The position numbers and the translations under genes are program-made. A DNA stretch of 64,000 nt, taken from Nematostella vectensis (Eukaryota; Cnidaria; Anthozoa; Actiniaria; Edwardsiidae). The stretch covers positions 15,802,639 to 15,866,638 of the forward strand of contig NC_064039.1 of the NCBI RefSeq assembly GCF_932526225.1, given 5' to 3'. Shown here piece by piece: positions 1 to 11,893 of this stretch. The notes under the pieces are model-generated. The model was not told where the DNA came from. It saw only the letters and a program-made list of their open reading frames with translations, and did no database searches. Positions within the stretch are counted from its first letter, which is position 1. The number at the start of each line of letters is the position of its first letter.

Positions 1-20
1 ACTTCTCTCCGACTGACTCG

Positions 21-221
21 TTAAATAAAAATTGCTTTTCGTTGCCAATTTTTTTTTTTTAACTTTACACCCGGATCTTTCTTAACTTTTTTAACGATCG
101 ACTCCTCTCTCGCTTCTTGATCTTCTGAGAGGCTTCTTTTCAAAACTGTAAGCTTAGCTTCGAATTGTTCCAAAATCTTAGCATTCGATTCCGCCAAGAC
201 TGCCGCCAAATCTTTATTCAT
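21..221 (-). pseudogene. N-terminal fragment of a transposon-type ORF, frameshifted
   Basis: An ATG at 219-221 opens about 55 codons of charged, helix-prone protein with a basic tail (KKVKKDPGVKLKKK). In the plain frame it stops near 23. One frame over, past the ten-T run at 51-60, it continues as IGNEKQFLFNESVGEK to the left edge. I associate a 'K-x-GNE-x-QF-x-FN' motif with uncharacterised tyrosine-recombinase or DIRS-like ORFs of cnidarians; that is recall, not a search. The shift sits on a homopolymer, so decay and a sequencing error both fit. The recombinase relic to the right lies on the same strand. Confidence 0.4.
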
Positions 222-2099
222 AATGCTACAAAAATATATATATTTAAAACTGAGTCGTGCCGAGCACAAGCGAAACCTAGATGACTATCTAATAAGCGTC
301 ATTCAGTTTATATACCCTTTAACTGACGCGCTACATTCCAACGTGCTTCCTAAAACAATATCGGATACCGAAATCTTAGTGATTTTTCCTCTCCACTACT
401 GTCTTAATTAACTTAATTATCATATTATTTATCATCATCATAATATTTGATAACTAGAGTGGTTTTCTGCTGTAAAGGCAATTATTGAGCAATTTACTGT
501 CCAATCAAATACAATATGAATTCAACAACAAACCAATCATACAGCGAGGTAGTTTATAATGGCGAATCAAAAAATTGAATATTTCCTTCCAAATTGAGTA
601 TTTGTGTAATTGTTTTCTCTTTCCATCCATTCTGTTTCCCAAGGCCGAAGTATTTTCAAGTATATTTTCAGTATTTTCAAGGTCGAGGTCACGTTATTTC
701 ACGATACAGACCGACCCTTAGCTGGTAAATAACATATTTATTTTTTTCCTCAATAGAATTTCCAACGTTGTTTACCTTACGGGCTAATGGTTGCACGAGG
801 CGAGGTTTCGCTTCTGACTTTCGTCGATGTTCGTGAAGATTTTGTTCGCTCATGATCATACAATAAACTCCATTTTGTATGCTTTAAATCCTCCAGAAAC
901 AAAGAACCTCCAAAGAAGAAATTCTCTCAGTTTTGACCAACAATTTTGTAAAATAAGCTTAATTTAGTCCAGATTGATACTTCGTTCTCAACTTGAATTG
1001 ATCGTAGAAATGTCTTCTTTCGCTGTAAATCGTCCACAGACGATAAGATATATTCACTAAAGAACTTCTCTTGAATGTGGATACGTTTAAGCTGGTTATG
1101 CAGGTAGATTACTAGAGTAATTTGTCGTTTTTCTTCGTATGAAGAGACGATTTGCTGCTTTTTCTATCCCAAATAAACTTTCAGCAAACTTGAAATTGTC
1201 GCGCGCGTTGCAAAATCATTATGGCGGGAAATTGGCAAAAACAGGGAGTTTGAAGCCGATTTTTCGTAAAGTCAATGATTCTAGATAAAATAACAAATAA
1301 AATGCCGTTTTAAGGTAAAGATATATAACTTTGGGAGTAAAAATCCAGTTTTCGATGGTCATTTTACAAATCAACTTACTATTTCCAGCTTTGGAGGTGA
1401 GCGGGCCAGTATCGCGGGGTCCGTATCGTAGGATACCGGACCTCACGAGAGCCAATCAGAGCGCGCGATTTGATGGATACCGGACCCCGAAAAAAATAAT
1501 CTTATAGATGACAATGATTTTGACGTATTGTGCTTTGCTAAGGATAGTTGTTATGGCAATAACTGTAGACTCAATCTAGAAGAGATGTTGTATTTTTTCC
1601 TAAAATTTTTCACTTATTCCCTGACTTTGCCGTTTGTACGCAGCCTCTAGCAATGCCTTAACACAAAGTAGCCTTAAAAGAGTCATCAACTGCTATTTGT
1701 CTTTGATGTCGCCAAATTTGATCACTCGTTGCAATGAAACAACAGAGATATGATGATTCTTGGAGGCTGAGTAAAAAGCAGCATTCATGCGCTATGCGTC
1801 TATCAGAATCTAAGGAAAAAACACCGATACTTCAAGAAAAGCTGTAAACTCGTTGATGTTGATTCAAACGAGATGAACACAAATGTATATAAATGAAGCT
1901 AAAATGCTAAAACCGCACTGAACATGGAATTTTGCAAATATCTCAAACGTTTCGCACAATTATTATGTACTATTTAATAAAGTAAAATCCTCAACCATGT
2001 GAAAAGATATTGTCCAACAAACTGTAGTTTTCTAAAAAAAACCTAACATTCGCCGCAGAGTATCTGGGCACTTTTGTGCATCTAAAATATAACTTTTTA
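222..2099. other. Gene-free stretch
   Basis: I see no supported gene here. The 78-codon open frame at 1219-1455 (minus) has no recognisable motif and overlaps the palindrome at 1416-1488, so I do not call it coding. Confidence 0.5.
1416..1488. repeat. Imperfect palindrome, possible MITE
   Basis: GGGGTCCGTATC at 1416 is answered by GGATACCGGACCCC ending at 1488, with a second GGATACCGGACC inside. The spacer contains CCAATCAGAGCGCGC. The short inverted ends suggest a miniature element, but I see no clear target duplication. Confidence 0.4.
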
Positions 2100-3015
2100 A
2101 ACAAAAGTCGGCAATGTTCAAAAAGTAAGTTCTAGTGGCGTTTTTTCTTAGTCAGCGTGCGAGTTTTCTCTGCTCCGTGCGTATCTTGTCTACCAGCTGT
2201 TGAGGTGTAAACCCGGATATGGCCACTTTTGTAGTCCCTCTTGATTGGCTTCGTGCTATCCTCTATGAGGTCTTTGAACAACTTCTAATATACTTCTGTC
2301 TGGCAATTGTTAAAGGAACCGCCACCCTTTAAAATGGAGGAAGGCTTCACTTCTTTGGGGAAAATGGCCTGACTCGGTCTTGAGCTGTTTCCTCTTCCTC
2401 GGGAAGGCTTAGTTCCTCTGGGATTTTTTTCCCTGATGAACTATCTCACTTTGTCGAGCACCTTTCTGGCATCTATATCCCCAAGTACTTCATGATCTTG
2501 TATTGCAGCTCTAACAGCTGCAATTTCAATTGTCTGAGATTTGATTGCCTCTTCAAATACAGACTTGACAGCATCGTTTTCTTTCTCTGTCTAACGATGT
2601 CTTCTTGATTCTTTTTCCTGGGCTTCACATCGTTGCATAAGGCTTCTTCAATATCTGGATTTACTGGCTCTTCCCTGGCATTATCAGTACGTTTAGTGTA
2701 CATAATGTTGTTTAAGGCCATCGAGGTCTTTACAGCCGTCTTCTCTTTCTGCCGGATAAGGTAGAACTTCTCTGCTGTCTTTACATCGTGCCCCATGAGG
2801 TCGGCAAGAGGCTGCTTTAAGTGACCATGCTCTTCATGTACCACAGTTGTTGCCGCCCTTCTGAAGGATCCAACGTTGACATGTCGGCTGCTCTCCACTG
2901 ACTTGCGCCAGAAAGAGTCAACCTGAGCAGTGATCTTGGAGGAATGCATCGCTGTACCGGATTGATGAACACTAGATCTTCCTCGCTTGTTCCAACTGCG
3001 AGAATCATAGGGACT
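2100..3015 (-). pseudogene. Tyrosine recombinase, catalytic half (broken)
   Basis: Minus-strand frames encode the C-terminal catalytic region of a tyrosine recombinase. SFRRAATTVVHEEH matches the second-arginine motif. LADLMGHDVKTAEKFYL matches the LGH-to-tyrosine motif, where Y is the nucleophile. A frameshift near 2,945 separates the N-terminal strand (AVGTSEEDLVFINPVQR) from this part, and the tail below 2,473 has stops and shifts (GFTPQQLVDKIR-like remnants near 2,210). The other half of the gene lies at 5,676-6,922: removing the Harbinger insertion at 3,020-5,671 restores an open junction. The family resembles uncharacterised Crypton-like or DIRS-like recombinases of fish and cnidarians. 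Confidence 0.65.
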
Positions 3016-5675
3016 TTAAGATTCGGTACGGCGGACCTCTGCTACGGCGGTCTTTGGCCGCGGTGGTCTGGAGCGACTACGCGGACTCCCGCCAAAAGTC
3101 AAAAGATTACGATTTTCCGCGGTATGGCTACGGCAACATTACAGATGTAAACAAACAAGATAGCTGTCGGTCATGGTTTCTTTTAACGATCTAAGAAACC
3201 TTGTTGTCCTATCCTAGGGCATGAATTATCTAACTGACACTGAATTTCTGCTGTTGTACAATTCCTACAGCCCTCAAAACTTGAATTTGCCACATCACTT
3301 ATATCCTGAATTAGATCTTAACAGTTTGAACGAGGACGAGTGTTTTGCAGATTTTTGTTTTAAGAAAGTTGACATACCTAGGCTTGCTGGGGCTTTACAA
3401 ATCCCTGAAGTTATAACTTGCAACCAAGGAACAACTTGTAACGGAATTGAAGGGCTCTGTATGCTCTTAAAAAGGCTTTGCTACCCCTGTCGATACAGTG
3501 ATATGGTTCACTTGTTTGCTAAGCCGGTTCCTGCCATTTGTATGATTACAAACGAAGTATTAGACTTCTCATAGTCATCGTGTTATCCAATGGAACCATC
3601 AGCAGTTGAACCCAGCAAAACTCGATTTGCCAAACGATTTGCCGATGCGGTACACAGCAAAGGGGCTCCACTTGACAAATTGTTTTGGTTTTGTTGACGG
3701 GACTGTTCGGCCGATTTGTAGGCCAGGGACAGTTAACCAAAGATTGTTATATAATGGCCATAAGCGCGTTTATGGCTTTAAATTCCAGTCTGTTGTTACC
3801 CCTGACGGAATGATTGGAAACATGTATGGTCCAGTCGGTAAGTATGACCTTACGAGTGTTACACAACCCAAAAAGTGATTACAAAGTTACTTAAGTTTAA
3901 ATTTTGTTGCAAGGATTATAAATTTCCTATGAGTTTCATTCGAGAAATTAAGTCTTATTTTTTTTGTAATAGAGCAATGTGAAAATTTGTGTTTAAGTCA
4001 TCACACCCCATCACAAACACTATAGTCTAATACACGTCTAATTGTTGTGAAAGCCCCTCCAATAGTTTGATGTGGTGTAACAAAACTCACATTGCTCTTA
4101 GTCACTTGGTCTCTTACCCCAACTAGTAGAAACATGCATCACTAGTCATACCTTGAAAAACAAACACATTTTTACCATCTCCCTGGTCATTTCCTTTATA
4201 AATATTTGTTGACCCTGTTATTTCAAGAGGGATCACAAGAAATTAAAATATCCTCAAAATCAGGAAATACCAGTGGTTACTTTATTTTTGACAGGATGGC
4301 ACAGGTATTTTTTTTTATCAGAACATCTATAATAAACATATACCATGCACTCTTTTGCAGAGGGAAGAAAGCATGACGCAGGAATGCTGGCAGACTCTCA
4401 CCTGTTAGATGATCTTAGTCAACATGCTTTCTCTATGGCTGGACAACCATTATGTATATACGGCAATCCTGCCTACCCTATTCGAGTCCACCTCCAGAGC
4501 CCATTTAGGATTGGAAACCTTACACCACAGATGGAGGCATATAACAAAGCAATGAGTTCAGTGAGAACCAGTGTGGAGTGGTTGTTCGGGGATACTATCA
4601 GTTTCTCGATTATAAGAAGAGCTTAAAATTGGGGCTTAACAGTATTGGGAAGATGTACATTGTCAGTGCCATTCTCAGAAATGGCCTAACCTGTCTGTAT
4701 GGCAACCAAACATCTTAATTATTTCAGTGTGATCCCCCCAACACTTGATGCTTACTTTGCAAATATAGATACATGTAACCCAGCACTAAAATAAAAAACA
4801 GGGGCTTTTACTCTAGGGTCCATACGCACCTCCCAGAGCCACAGCAATAAAACAATTTAACTAAAACACATGTGGATACTAACACTCAAAACAGCCTAGG
4901 GATTGTAAAAAATGTGTTTTGTAACTAGATCTGGAAAATTCAGATAAAACCTTATACTAGTCTATATATGTTATTCATGTTATACCCATCCCATCAAAGC
5001 AATTGTAGCAATTATTATATAGGGAAATAAAAACCATCTGACTTCTCTTCTCAACTTTGTAATCAACCCTTTGTATTGGAGGGCCGATTTTTTCATACTA
5101 TGCTACATCATTGTATATTAATCAATTCACATTCACCATACAATCATGTACATGACTTTAATTGATGTCAACGAAATAAAAAAAAAACTGACAGGCAGTG
5201 AACTAACTCTCACAGAGAACTCGTAGAAATCCTTTAAAACTTCAACATTAATTATTTGAACTAACAAGCTATTGGGAAAAAGTAAAACAAAAAAAGGAAA
5301 AAACAAAAAAATAAAATATGACTCATAACATGAACATATTCACTACTAGTGACTGTTCAACATAGTTACTATTTTGGCACAAACTTTCCAAACTTTGCAG
5401 ATAGATTCAAAATTTTCGCTCAAAAATGACACAATAATAATCAAAACTGCAGAATAGCCATGATGAATGATATCGCAATAAAATAATGTACTTAAACGAG
5501 CATTTAACACGTAAATGTTACAGAAAGTATGATGTATTACTCACGTACCAACCACTCCGCCGATCGTGCAGTTCTGGCGTAGCAGGCAACTCGGCTACGG
5601 CGGGAAGGTACGACCAGACCATGCGTGGTGACGTCACCGGAAGTAAAATTTCCGGTCCGCCGTATCGAATCTTAA
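3016..5675 (+). mobile_element. PIF/Harbinger DNA transposon with target duplication
   Basis: The element occupies 3,020-5,671. Its left end GATTCGGTACGGCGGACC and right end (inverted) GATTCGATACGGCGGACC form an 18-19 bp TIR with one mismatch, and TACGGCGG recurs just inside the left end. TTAA flanks both sides (3016-3019 and 5672-5675). Harbinger normally duplicates 3 bp (TWA), and the palindromic TTAA hides which three. The host frame reads through the junction once the element is removed. Sequence outside the transposase (4,627-5,600) shows nothing further recognisable. Confidence 0.8.
3221..4620 (+). pseudogene. Harbinger transposase (DDE_Tnp_4 type), inactivated
   Basis: The order of motifs fits a PIF/Harbinger transposase. 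An N-terminal helical region (3,221-3,568) is followed by HSHRVIQWNH and RFADAVHSKGAPLD, then NCFGFVDGTVRPICRPG with the first catalytic D, GHKRVYGFKFQSVVTPDG, and, after about 470 bp, EGRKHDAGMLADS, GNPAYP and SVRTSVEWLFG with the catalytic E. The second catalytic D, expected in a GDPAYP motif, reads N. At least three single-base frameshifts fall between 3,565 and 3,690. The gap 3,840-4,350 could be an intron. The enzyme should be dead. Confidence 0.75.
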
Positions 5676-6922
5676 CGTCGCTCTTGTTTCGCATACACCT
5701 GATGAACATTATCAGCCATGTGTGGAGCGACGGACTTATCACAACATGTGCTGGTCCTAGTGAGGATATCATTTTGTGCTTCATCACACAACCATCCTTT
5801 CCTCATCCTCTCTCTTGGCCTTGTATAGCTCCCCCAGGGTCATATTTGCTATATTCCCTGCTCTTCAGGCGCAGTCTATGACAATCCTTGTGATCAGGTG
5901 GTCACGAACTTGAACAAAGTCTGTCAATCCGGGAGACTCGGGCTTCTCGGCGTATCGCCCCAAGGTCTTCACAGCAATCCTTACTGTCTCAGGGGTGATA
6001 AGCTTATCAAGGTCATCCGTCATTTTTTAGCGCCTTTCCTTCAAAGACTTTTTAAAGCCGGTTTTCCACTGCTCTACCTGCTCGCAGATCTCTGTCATCT
6101 CGTCAACAAACTCGTGCAGACCTTTTGGCTTTTCGACGATGGCAAAGCGAATGAATCATGAAAGGTTGCCGAGGTAGGCCTTGCAGGTTCCCGGTTGGTT
6201 TCTTGCTTTGATGGTATGTAGCCATTTATCTCTGAGATCTTTCCTGCTCAAAAGAGAGGAGAGGTTTTTCTCAACAGAATCAATGTGGCTAATTATCGAT
6301 GCAATTTTGGATGCATACTGTCGGGCTGTCATCTCCATTCTTTCTCCGCCATCGACTCCATGAAGCAATTTCTTGTACTCATTCATAACAGAGTCTGTAA
6401 GTGAGTTTCCGGTTAACGAGGAAGCCAGTTCTTTCAGTTCTTCCTGTAACTCATCTTCATCCAGCTCTTCTTTTCCATCGTCACTGTCGCTGTCTTCGTC
6501 TTGGGTAGGCTTGTATTCGGAGACAGCATCATCAGAAGATGTGTTACCGATGGCAGCTGCTTTCCAAAGCGTTGCTTTAGCATTCTTTCCATTCAAAGCA
6601 CTCCCACGTCTCTAAGGCAGGGGAACCTCTTCATCATGGAAGATGCTTCGTTTTCTTCAGGTGATGAAACAACAACTGGGTCTTCTTTAGTTCCATCGAG
6701 TTCCACATGTTCGGCATCATCTAGGTATCTTTTGTAGATTGGATCCTTCGAAGAAACTTTGTGGAAATTGATCAAGTGCTGATGAATCCTGTAAAGGACT
6801 CTGTTACATCCCTTAAAGGGGCAGACTCGTCTTCTGTATTCCCTCAACTTCTTCTTGGGCGGGGAATAAGTGGTTTCGGCTTGTGGTTTGGTCATCATTG
6901 CTTCGATTAGATGTTCAATCAA
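5676..6922 (-). pseudogene. Tyrosine recombinase, N-terminal half with zinc finger
   Basis: Reading on the minus strand from about 6,895, the protein starts with a C2H2-like finger (VCPFKGCNRVLYRIHQHLINFHK), then an acidic stretch (DEDSDSDDGKEELDEDEL near 6,470). A helical core-binding-like domain follows (NEYKKLLHGVDGG to KWLHTIKARNQPGTCKAYL). The frame then shifts near 6,595, 6,160 and 6,030 and continues as KKMTDDLDKLITPETVRIAV, RDHLITRIVIDC, NIANMTLGELYK and GPAHVVISPSLHTWL. Its last codons (NKSDV) join in frame to the catalytic half across the Harbinger insertion. Length and order fit a full recombinase gene of roughly 600-700 codons before decay. Confidence 0.6.
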
Positions 6923-6948
6923 ACGATTTTTTTGGAAAACATTTCAAC

Positions 6949-7371
6949 GGAGCTTTGTCACTGGGGATCTGTTTATTAACAATGGTTTATGACACATAAC
7001 GAGTTTCGCCTTAATCCACCCAAGCAAACCGTCGATTTCACGTGACCGCTCTTTCTCCAGCAGTTTTCTTTCTGTCCATCCTCCCACATTTCTTATTCTT
7101 ACTGCCCCTCAGATGGCATTTGTCTAACACAAATGGGGATGGCTCCCTGTTGGCTCTCCCTGTCGACTGCTGCTAACAAGTGTACAAACTGTTCATATAG
7201 TTCAAGGCATACACTTGACAAAATAGACTGCTGCGCATCTGATAAACTGGTGGTATCAAACAGTGTGCACCCTTCTCGCCTGAGACTTATCGAGCCAATG
7301 ACTTCCAGGTAAAGCCCTTGAGTGGCACCTGTCAGTTCATTTCTCTTGAACTTGAGCTGGTAGATCCTGTA
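6949..7371 (-). other. Two short open frames of unknown origin
   Basis: On the minus strand, about 90 codons end at 7,099 (YQLKFKRNELTG, DAQQSILSSVCLELYEQF), and about 48 codons follow at 6,949-7,095 (GGWTERKLLEKERSREI, WIKAKLVMCHKPLL). Both look coding in composition but I recognise neither. They lie between the helicase relic and the recombinase zinc finger on the same strand and could belong to either element. Confidence 0.3.
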
Positions 7372-7499
7372 CCACTGGATTCTTACAAAAACACGAAAGA
7401 CTTCAATCCTTGAGAAGTTGTTCTAAACTCAAGGAAATTAGAAGATCACACATTTCACATTTGTTCTAATACAAGTAATGGAAAACTGTTTCCAGACAC

Positions 7500-8010
7500 T
7501 GTTACAGGTTCATTGTCGTTCTAAAAAAATTATGAAAGACGGTTGGTGGACTCCTCTTCTGATAACTCTAGGCAAATATTTTCCCGGCAACAGGTTAGAT
7601 CTTCTCTCTCTATTGGGACATCTAGAGCACATTGGGATGGGCTTGTTGTCACCTGGGCTGGTTGTCACCTTCGCTTGTATGGCGTTTGCTAATCCGAAGA
7701 TTCGGCGGCTGGACATTCCAGCTTCGTCCCACACGATAACAGCAGCCGCACAAATTCTATCTATATTTCACTGGTCTTGTGCTGCCGTCTCGATAACTCT
7801 TTCTCCAGGCATATCAGCGGTACCCATTGAAAAGTGCGAGTGCACAGTAGCGCCGAAATTCCTTTGTCTTTGTACACCGTGCACGAGATGCCGCTCGCAC
7901 AAACGACAACGACATGTTTGCATCTTTCCTTCAGCTTTTTAACGATGTTGTCGACCAGAAAAAACTGACACGTAATAAAAACATTGTGCCCCCCCTAGCA
8001 CACATCTGAG
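7500..8010 (-). pseudogene. PIF1-like helicase fragment
   Basis: Minus-strand frames encode FLVDNIVKKLKERCKHVVVV, then CASGIS, a TVHSHFSMG segment, and AAAVIVWDEAGMSSRRIFGL. This order (helix after the P-loop, A-S/T-G-I segment, H-S-F/H motif, Walker B WDE-x-S-M-S) is that of PIF1-like DNA helicases, common in animal genomes as transposon cargo. The P-loop itself appears deleted: VFIT runs directly into QFFLV near 7,970. Several frameshifts follow Walker B. It is a relic. Confidence 0.5.
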
Positions 8011-9189
8011 CACGCTTTGATGTTCATCTGTCTACCTGCAAATTGAAGGGTGATAGTTTGAGCGAGGTGAGATATTTGAAAAAAATATTAAAAAAGCAAA
8101 GTCGTTCGATTGTGGCAGAAACTTACCACATTTCGCCCATGCAAACTTGAATGTGAAGCTTTCCAATAGACTATGTTTACATCTGCACGTGGGTTAGTGT
8201 TTCGAATGGAATAGTTTTCCCTGGCATCGATCGGTGCTCCGATTGGCCGACTGAAACAAAGCGCCTGTCAAGTTTGTAGCCCGAATTAACGCTGGTGCAG
8301 TGTCTAGTTCGATGAATAAGCGGAGGCCATGTGTTTGTACGAGTTTTGTTTGATATTTAGTTGATTGGAAATAATTATGAAAAAAACAGCTTAAGAAAAT
8401 ATATCCTCTTTTTCTTTCCGAAAAATCGCGAATCGGCAAGTACCAAAACGAAGATAATTAAAAGCCTTGCTAGCATTTTAGCGGAGCCCCTGCTGAGCCC
8501 AATAGTCATAGAAAAGTGGTATAGCTATACGATAAAGTTCCCGTTATCACGTTATGATTCCTGAGGATTTTTGCGTGTCGGTGCCTTGCTGTCTGATTTG
8601 CCGAAAATTGAATGGCGTCAAGGTGAGAACGCGCGCGAACAGAAAAAGTATTTTTCAATTTCCATTATTCGTCGAACATGCTACAACAAAGCCAAAGCTT
8701 GTACGGTTATAGTACTACAAAAAACTGTACAAATAGACGAATATTAGTTTAGTCTTCTAAGGTGAACTCCAAGCCCTAAGGAAGGTGAACTTGTAAAAGG
8801 CGAAAGCATTCAAGAAACCCTGGCATTACAGGTACAAATTGGGAGTTTTGTTTTCATCTCTAAATAGGAAACCGAAAGACGATAACTCAACTTTAGAGGG
8901 ACATGTCGAGATGAAGTAGTATAGGTTAATGAATATGGACTCTCTTGAATCTGGCATGGAGAAGAGTGATTGAGGTAAATACGAATCTTTTTTTCAGACT
9001 GTTCCCGGTTAAAATTTTCCTTTTACTTTCGACAAAGACACAGGCACCTTAATTTAAAGCGTTTAGTATCTTCTTTCACATCCCAATAAGATTTTCGCGT
9101 TCAAGGCTTTCATAGTGGTGTTTGGCAGCTATATAACGAAGTTATTTTTTCAACAAAACATTCTTTAGAAGTCCAGTTTATCAGAGTTC
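8011..9189. other. Gene-free stretch
   Basis: No supported gene. An open frame at 8,361-8,564 (+), ending just before a possible donor (GTCAAG|GTGAGA at 8,622), has no recognisable domain. Confidence 0.4.
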
Positions 9190-9998
9190 GTGTCCACTAA
9201 CACTCCTTCCCCGACTCCCGAGGTCGGCAGGGTTGTAGTTTGTCGGAACGTGGTTCCACTTCGCTTAGTTGTGACTTTGGATTTTGCGCAAATTTTCGAT
9301 ACTCTCCATTGTCGTGAATCAAGTGTAACGCTATTGTACTGCCCAGCCAGCAGTAAGTATCTGGTGCAACAGGAAAGCCTTCTAGAGCCACTCGTACGTT
9401 AGACGCTAGGTTGATAGCCATGTGACCAGCCACTTTTTTCAGATGAGGCATCGTAAGTCCTTCTTTGGCGAGCCGTGACTTTGCTGACACTAGACTAGAC
9501 CTCGGCTAACACTCGAGGCTACGCCACAACAGCGTAAACTGCAGCGAACACTCCATGACCACTGGCGTCTCCAAACGCGTGTACCTAAATCTCGTTGATT
9601 TGCTCCTGGTAAGCTGGCATGCTGGGTACTGTAGTAACAACGTCCGGTAGTCTCCCATCTTTTTCATCTCTCTCAGATCTCTTGTGGTATCGGCACGTCC
9701 CACGTTAGCTTTTTAAAGCGCGCATCACAATACATTTGCTTTGCCTCTAAGATAACAGGCAAAACATGTCCCAGGGGGTCGTACACCTTTGCTAAATTAG
9801 CGAGAATCCCACGCCTGGTCGGAACTGCTGGCGAGCTAGGGAATGTTGCAACCAGCTTGTCCTCCGCTTTGTCCCAGCCAACCCCGAGTAGTTTACACCC
9901 CCCTGCATTGCGTTTAGCTGTTCCTTAGGGGAGGACCATTTAACGTTTGAGGGGGGGGGGGTGATTTTATGCAGGATACTTCTTTTCTTGGAGCCCAT
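9190..9998 (-). pseudogene. BEL/Pao retrotransposon pol fragment
   Basis: Minus-strand frames read, in order, LLGVGWDKAEDKLVATFP, RRGILANLAKVYDPLGHVLP, LEAKQMYCDARFKKLTWD, then FGDASGHGVFAAVYAVVA and CWLGSTIALHLIHDNGEYRK. These are the Pao-type segment between reverse transcriptase and RNase H and the RNase H-like D-A-S-x-x-G motif of BEL/Pao elements. In-frame stops and shifts near 9,680, 9,530 and 9,490 show decay. No LTRs were found nearby. Confidence 0.75.
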
Positions 9999-11029
9999 GT
10001 CTTTTTGCAGCTTTTTTTACCAATCGGCATTTTTTTTCTTTTCTCGTCCTATATCTTTATACGTTTAACTCCATACGTTGTGTTTCATTCTTTTTGACCT
10101 TCGAATAGATTGAAATTATAATTCAATAAACTCGCTAGATATAGGAATTATACATGGTAAGACCTTCGTGTCATAGCCAAACGAGTCTTCGCTATCAAAC
10201 TCCTACCATGTCATATTGAGTCAGATAAAATAGCAAAAAAAGAGAAGCTTCTTTTTTTCTTGCCTTCACTGATACGATTTTTATTCACGCCTTTTCTCGA
10301 GGCGTTGACGTTTGTTCTGGAGATCAAATTCCAGATCATTGATTTCCTCTGGGTCGCACCTTCTTCTTTTCCTTTCAATTGCATCTGTGTCATTCTCTAT
10401 TTCCTTGAAAAACGTAGTCACCAAATTTTCGAGGTTTTTTCTGCTTGCTTGGCGGCTTCTTCATCTCTATCTTGTACTGGCAAGGCAATGTTTATTGTTT
10501 TAGCGCATTGTCCACTTGCAAACGTTTTATTCACCCCAGTAAGCATCTTGATTGAGGTTTTGGAGAGCAGTAGACACAAAATACAGTAAACAACTGCAAA
10601 ATCCATAGCGGAGGACAGAAGTTTCTTTAACATAGGGAAAAGTGAAGAAAGAAGCAAAAGAGAATGCTTCTGTATACCTTGAGCATGGCTTTCAGCCAAA
10701 TTCTCTTTCAACAGAAAATTTATTCCTTTGCACAAGTCGATGTCGTCGATTGGTCTCTCGATCAAAATAATATATAAATCATTCTGTACCGAGATAACTA
10801 CCACTGGCAGTCCGTTTTTTGAAGGATTAGATCTCTAAACTTAACTGCTTGGATCTTGTATGTTTAGCTATCGGTGACGGTAGCACGGATAGCCTCGACA
10901 CTTTAATACCGTGGGCCCTCAGGGCATTGATGTATCTGCCCTTCATGGGCATGGAAGGGAGGTTATCGCATTGCATAAGCTGAAAAATAATTCATAATTA
11001 TATGAATAAGATATATACTCTAATTTTGT

Positions 11030-11150
11030 TAATAATGTACAGTAATGATTCGAATAAGCGCCGTCTTTCAAATAAGCGCCCTCTCCCAATTAGCGACCCC
11101 CCTCCTCTACCTAGAATTTTGGAATAGTCGCCCCCCTAATCCTATCCTAC
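11030..11150 (+). repeat. 'AATAAGCGCC' dispersed repeat, copy 1
   Basis: TGATTCGAATAAGCGCC, a C-rich stretch, and TAGAATTTTGGAATA recur in inverted orientation at 18,515-18,615. The two could be termini of one 7.6-kb element or separate insertions. Confidence 0.5.
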
Positions 11151-11705
11151 AATCCAATATTTTCGTTCCAGAAAGGGTTCACGTGACAATAATTTAGCCA
11201 TCAGGGCCGTAGCATTGGTGTGAACACTGGGGGTACTTGCCCCCACCCCCACACCATGTTTCTGTGCCCCTCCAATAATTCGAGGTCTGCTGTTGGCAAT
11301 GCTTGCTTAGGGATGGAAATTGTACCCGTATTGGGCTAAGAATTTCCTTTTTTGCGACTAGAAATGTTTAGTTCGATTGAGATTTTGTCAAGCTTAAAAT
11401 CAAATCAAACACCCCTACAATTTTCAATCATACATATTAATTGGATCTGAAACCGGCACTTGTCTACTCATTTTGCACAACTTTTTTTCACGTGAAAATG
11501 ATATTTTTTCCAATTTTATACATGTCCAAAATATTGTTAGATTTTTTTGAAATACGGCTAAAATTATTGAATCTAGGCGATCACAGGGTGGCATGCGATA
11601 TAATCGCAAACGACTGGCGGCGACCTTGTGCGATACGGATACGGAGAGCAGACTAAAATTGATTACGTTTCATACAATGTCGCGCACTGTAGCGTAACCA
11701 TAATT

Positions 11706-11893
11706 CTAACGTCAGGTTTTAAAGCATATCTCATCAAAATATTTTCAGTATATTATATTAAGTGCACCATAAAAACGACATATTTTAGCTGCTAAGGGTC
11801 CAAAAACCGGGAGTTCGTTTGGTAAGCAAAAATACCATAATACCTATCTGTCTGAAAATACTAGGTGGCTAATAGGTTTTTATTGCATTTCTA
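11706..11893 (+). repeat. 188-bp repeat, copy 1
   Basis: The stretch from TAACGTCAGGTTTTAAAGC to TTTTTATTGCATTTCT is nearly identical to 15,957-16,143, where it separates the two copies of the tandem duplication. The flanks differ. Confidence 0.8.
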
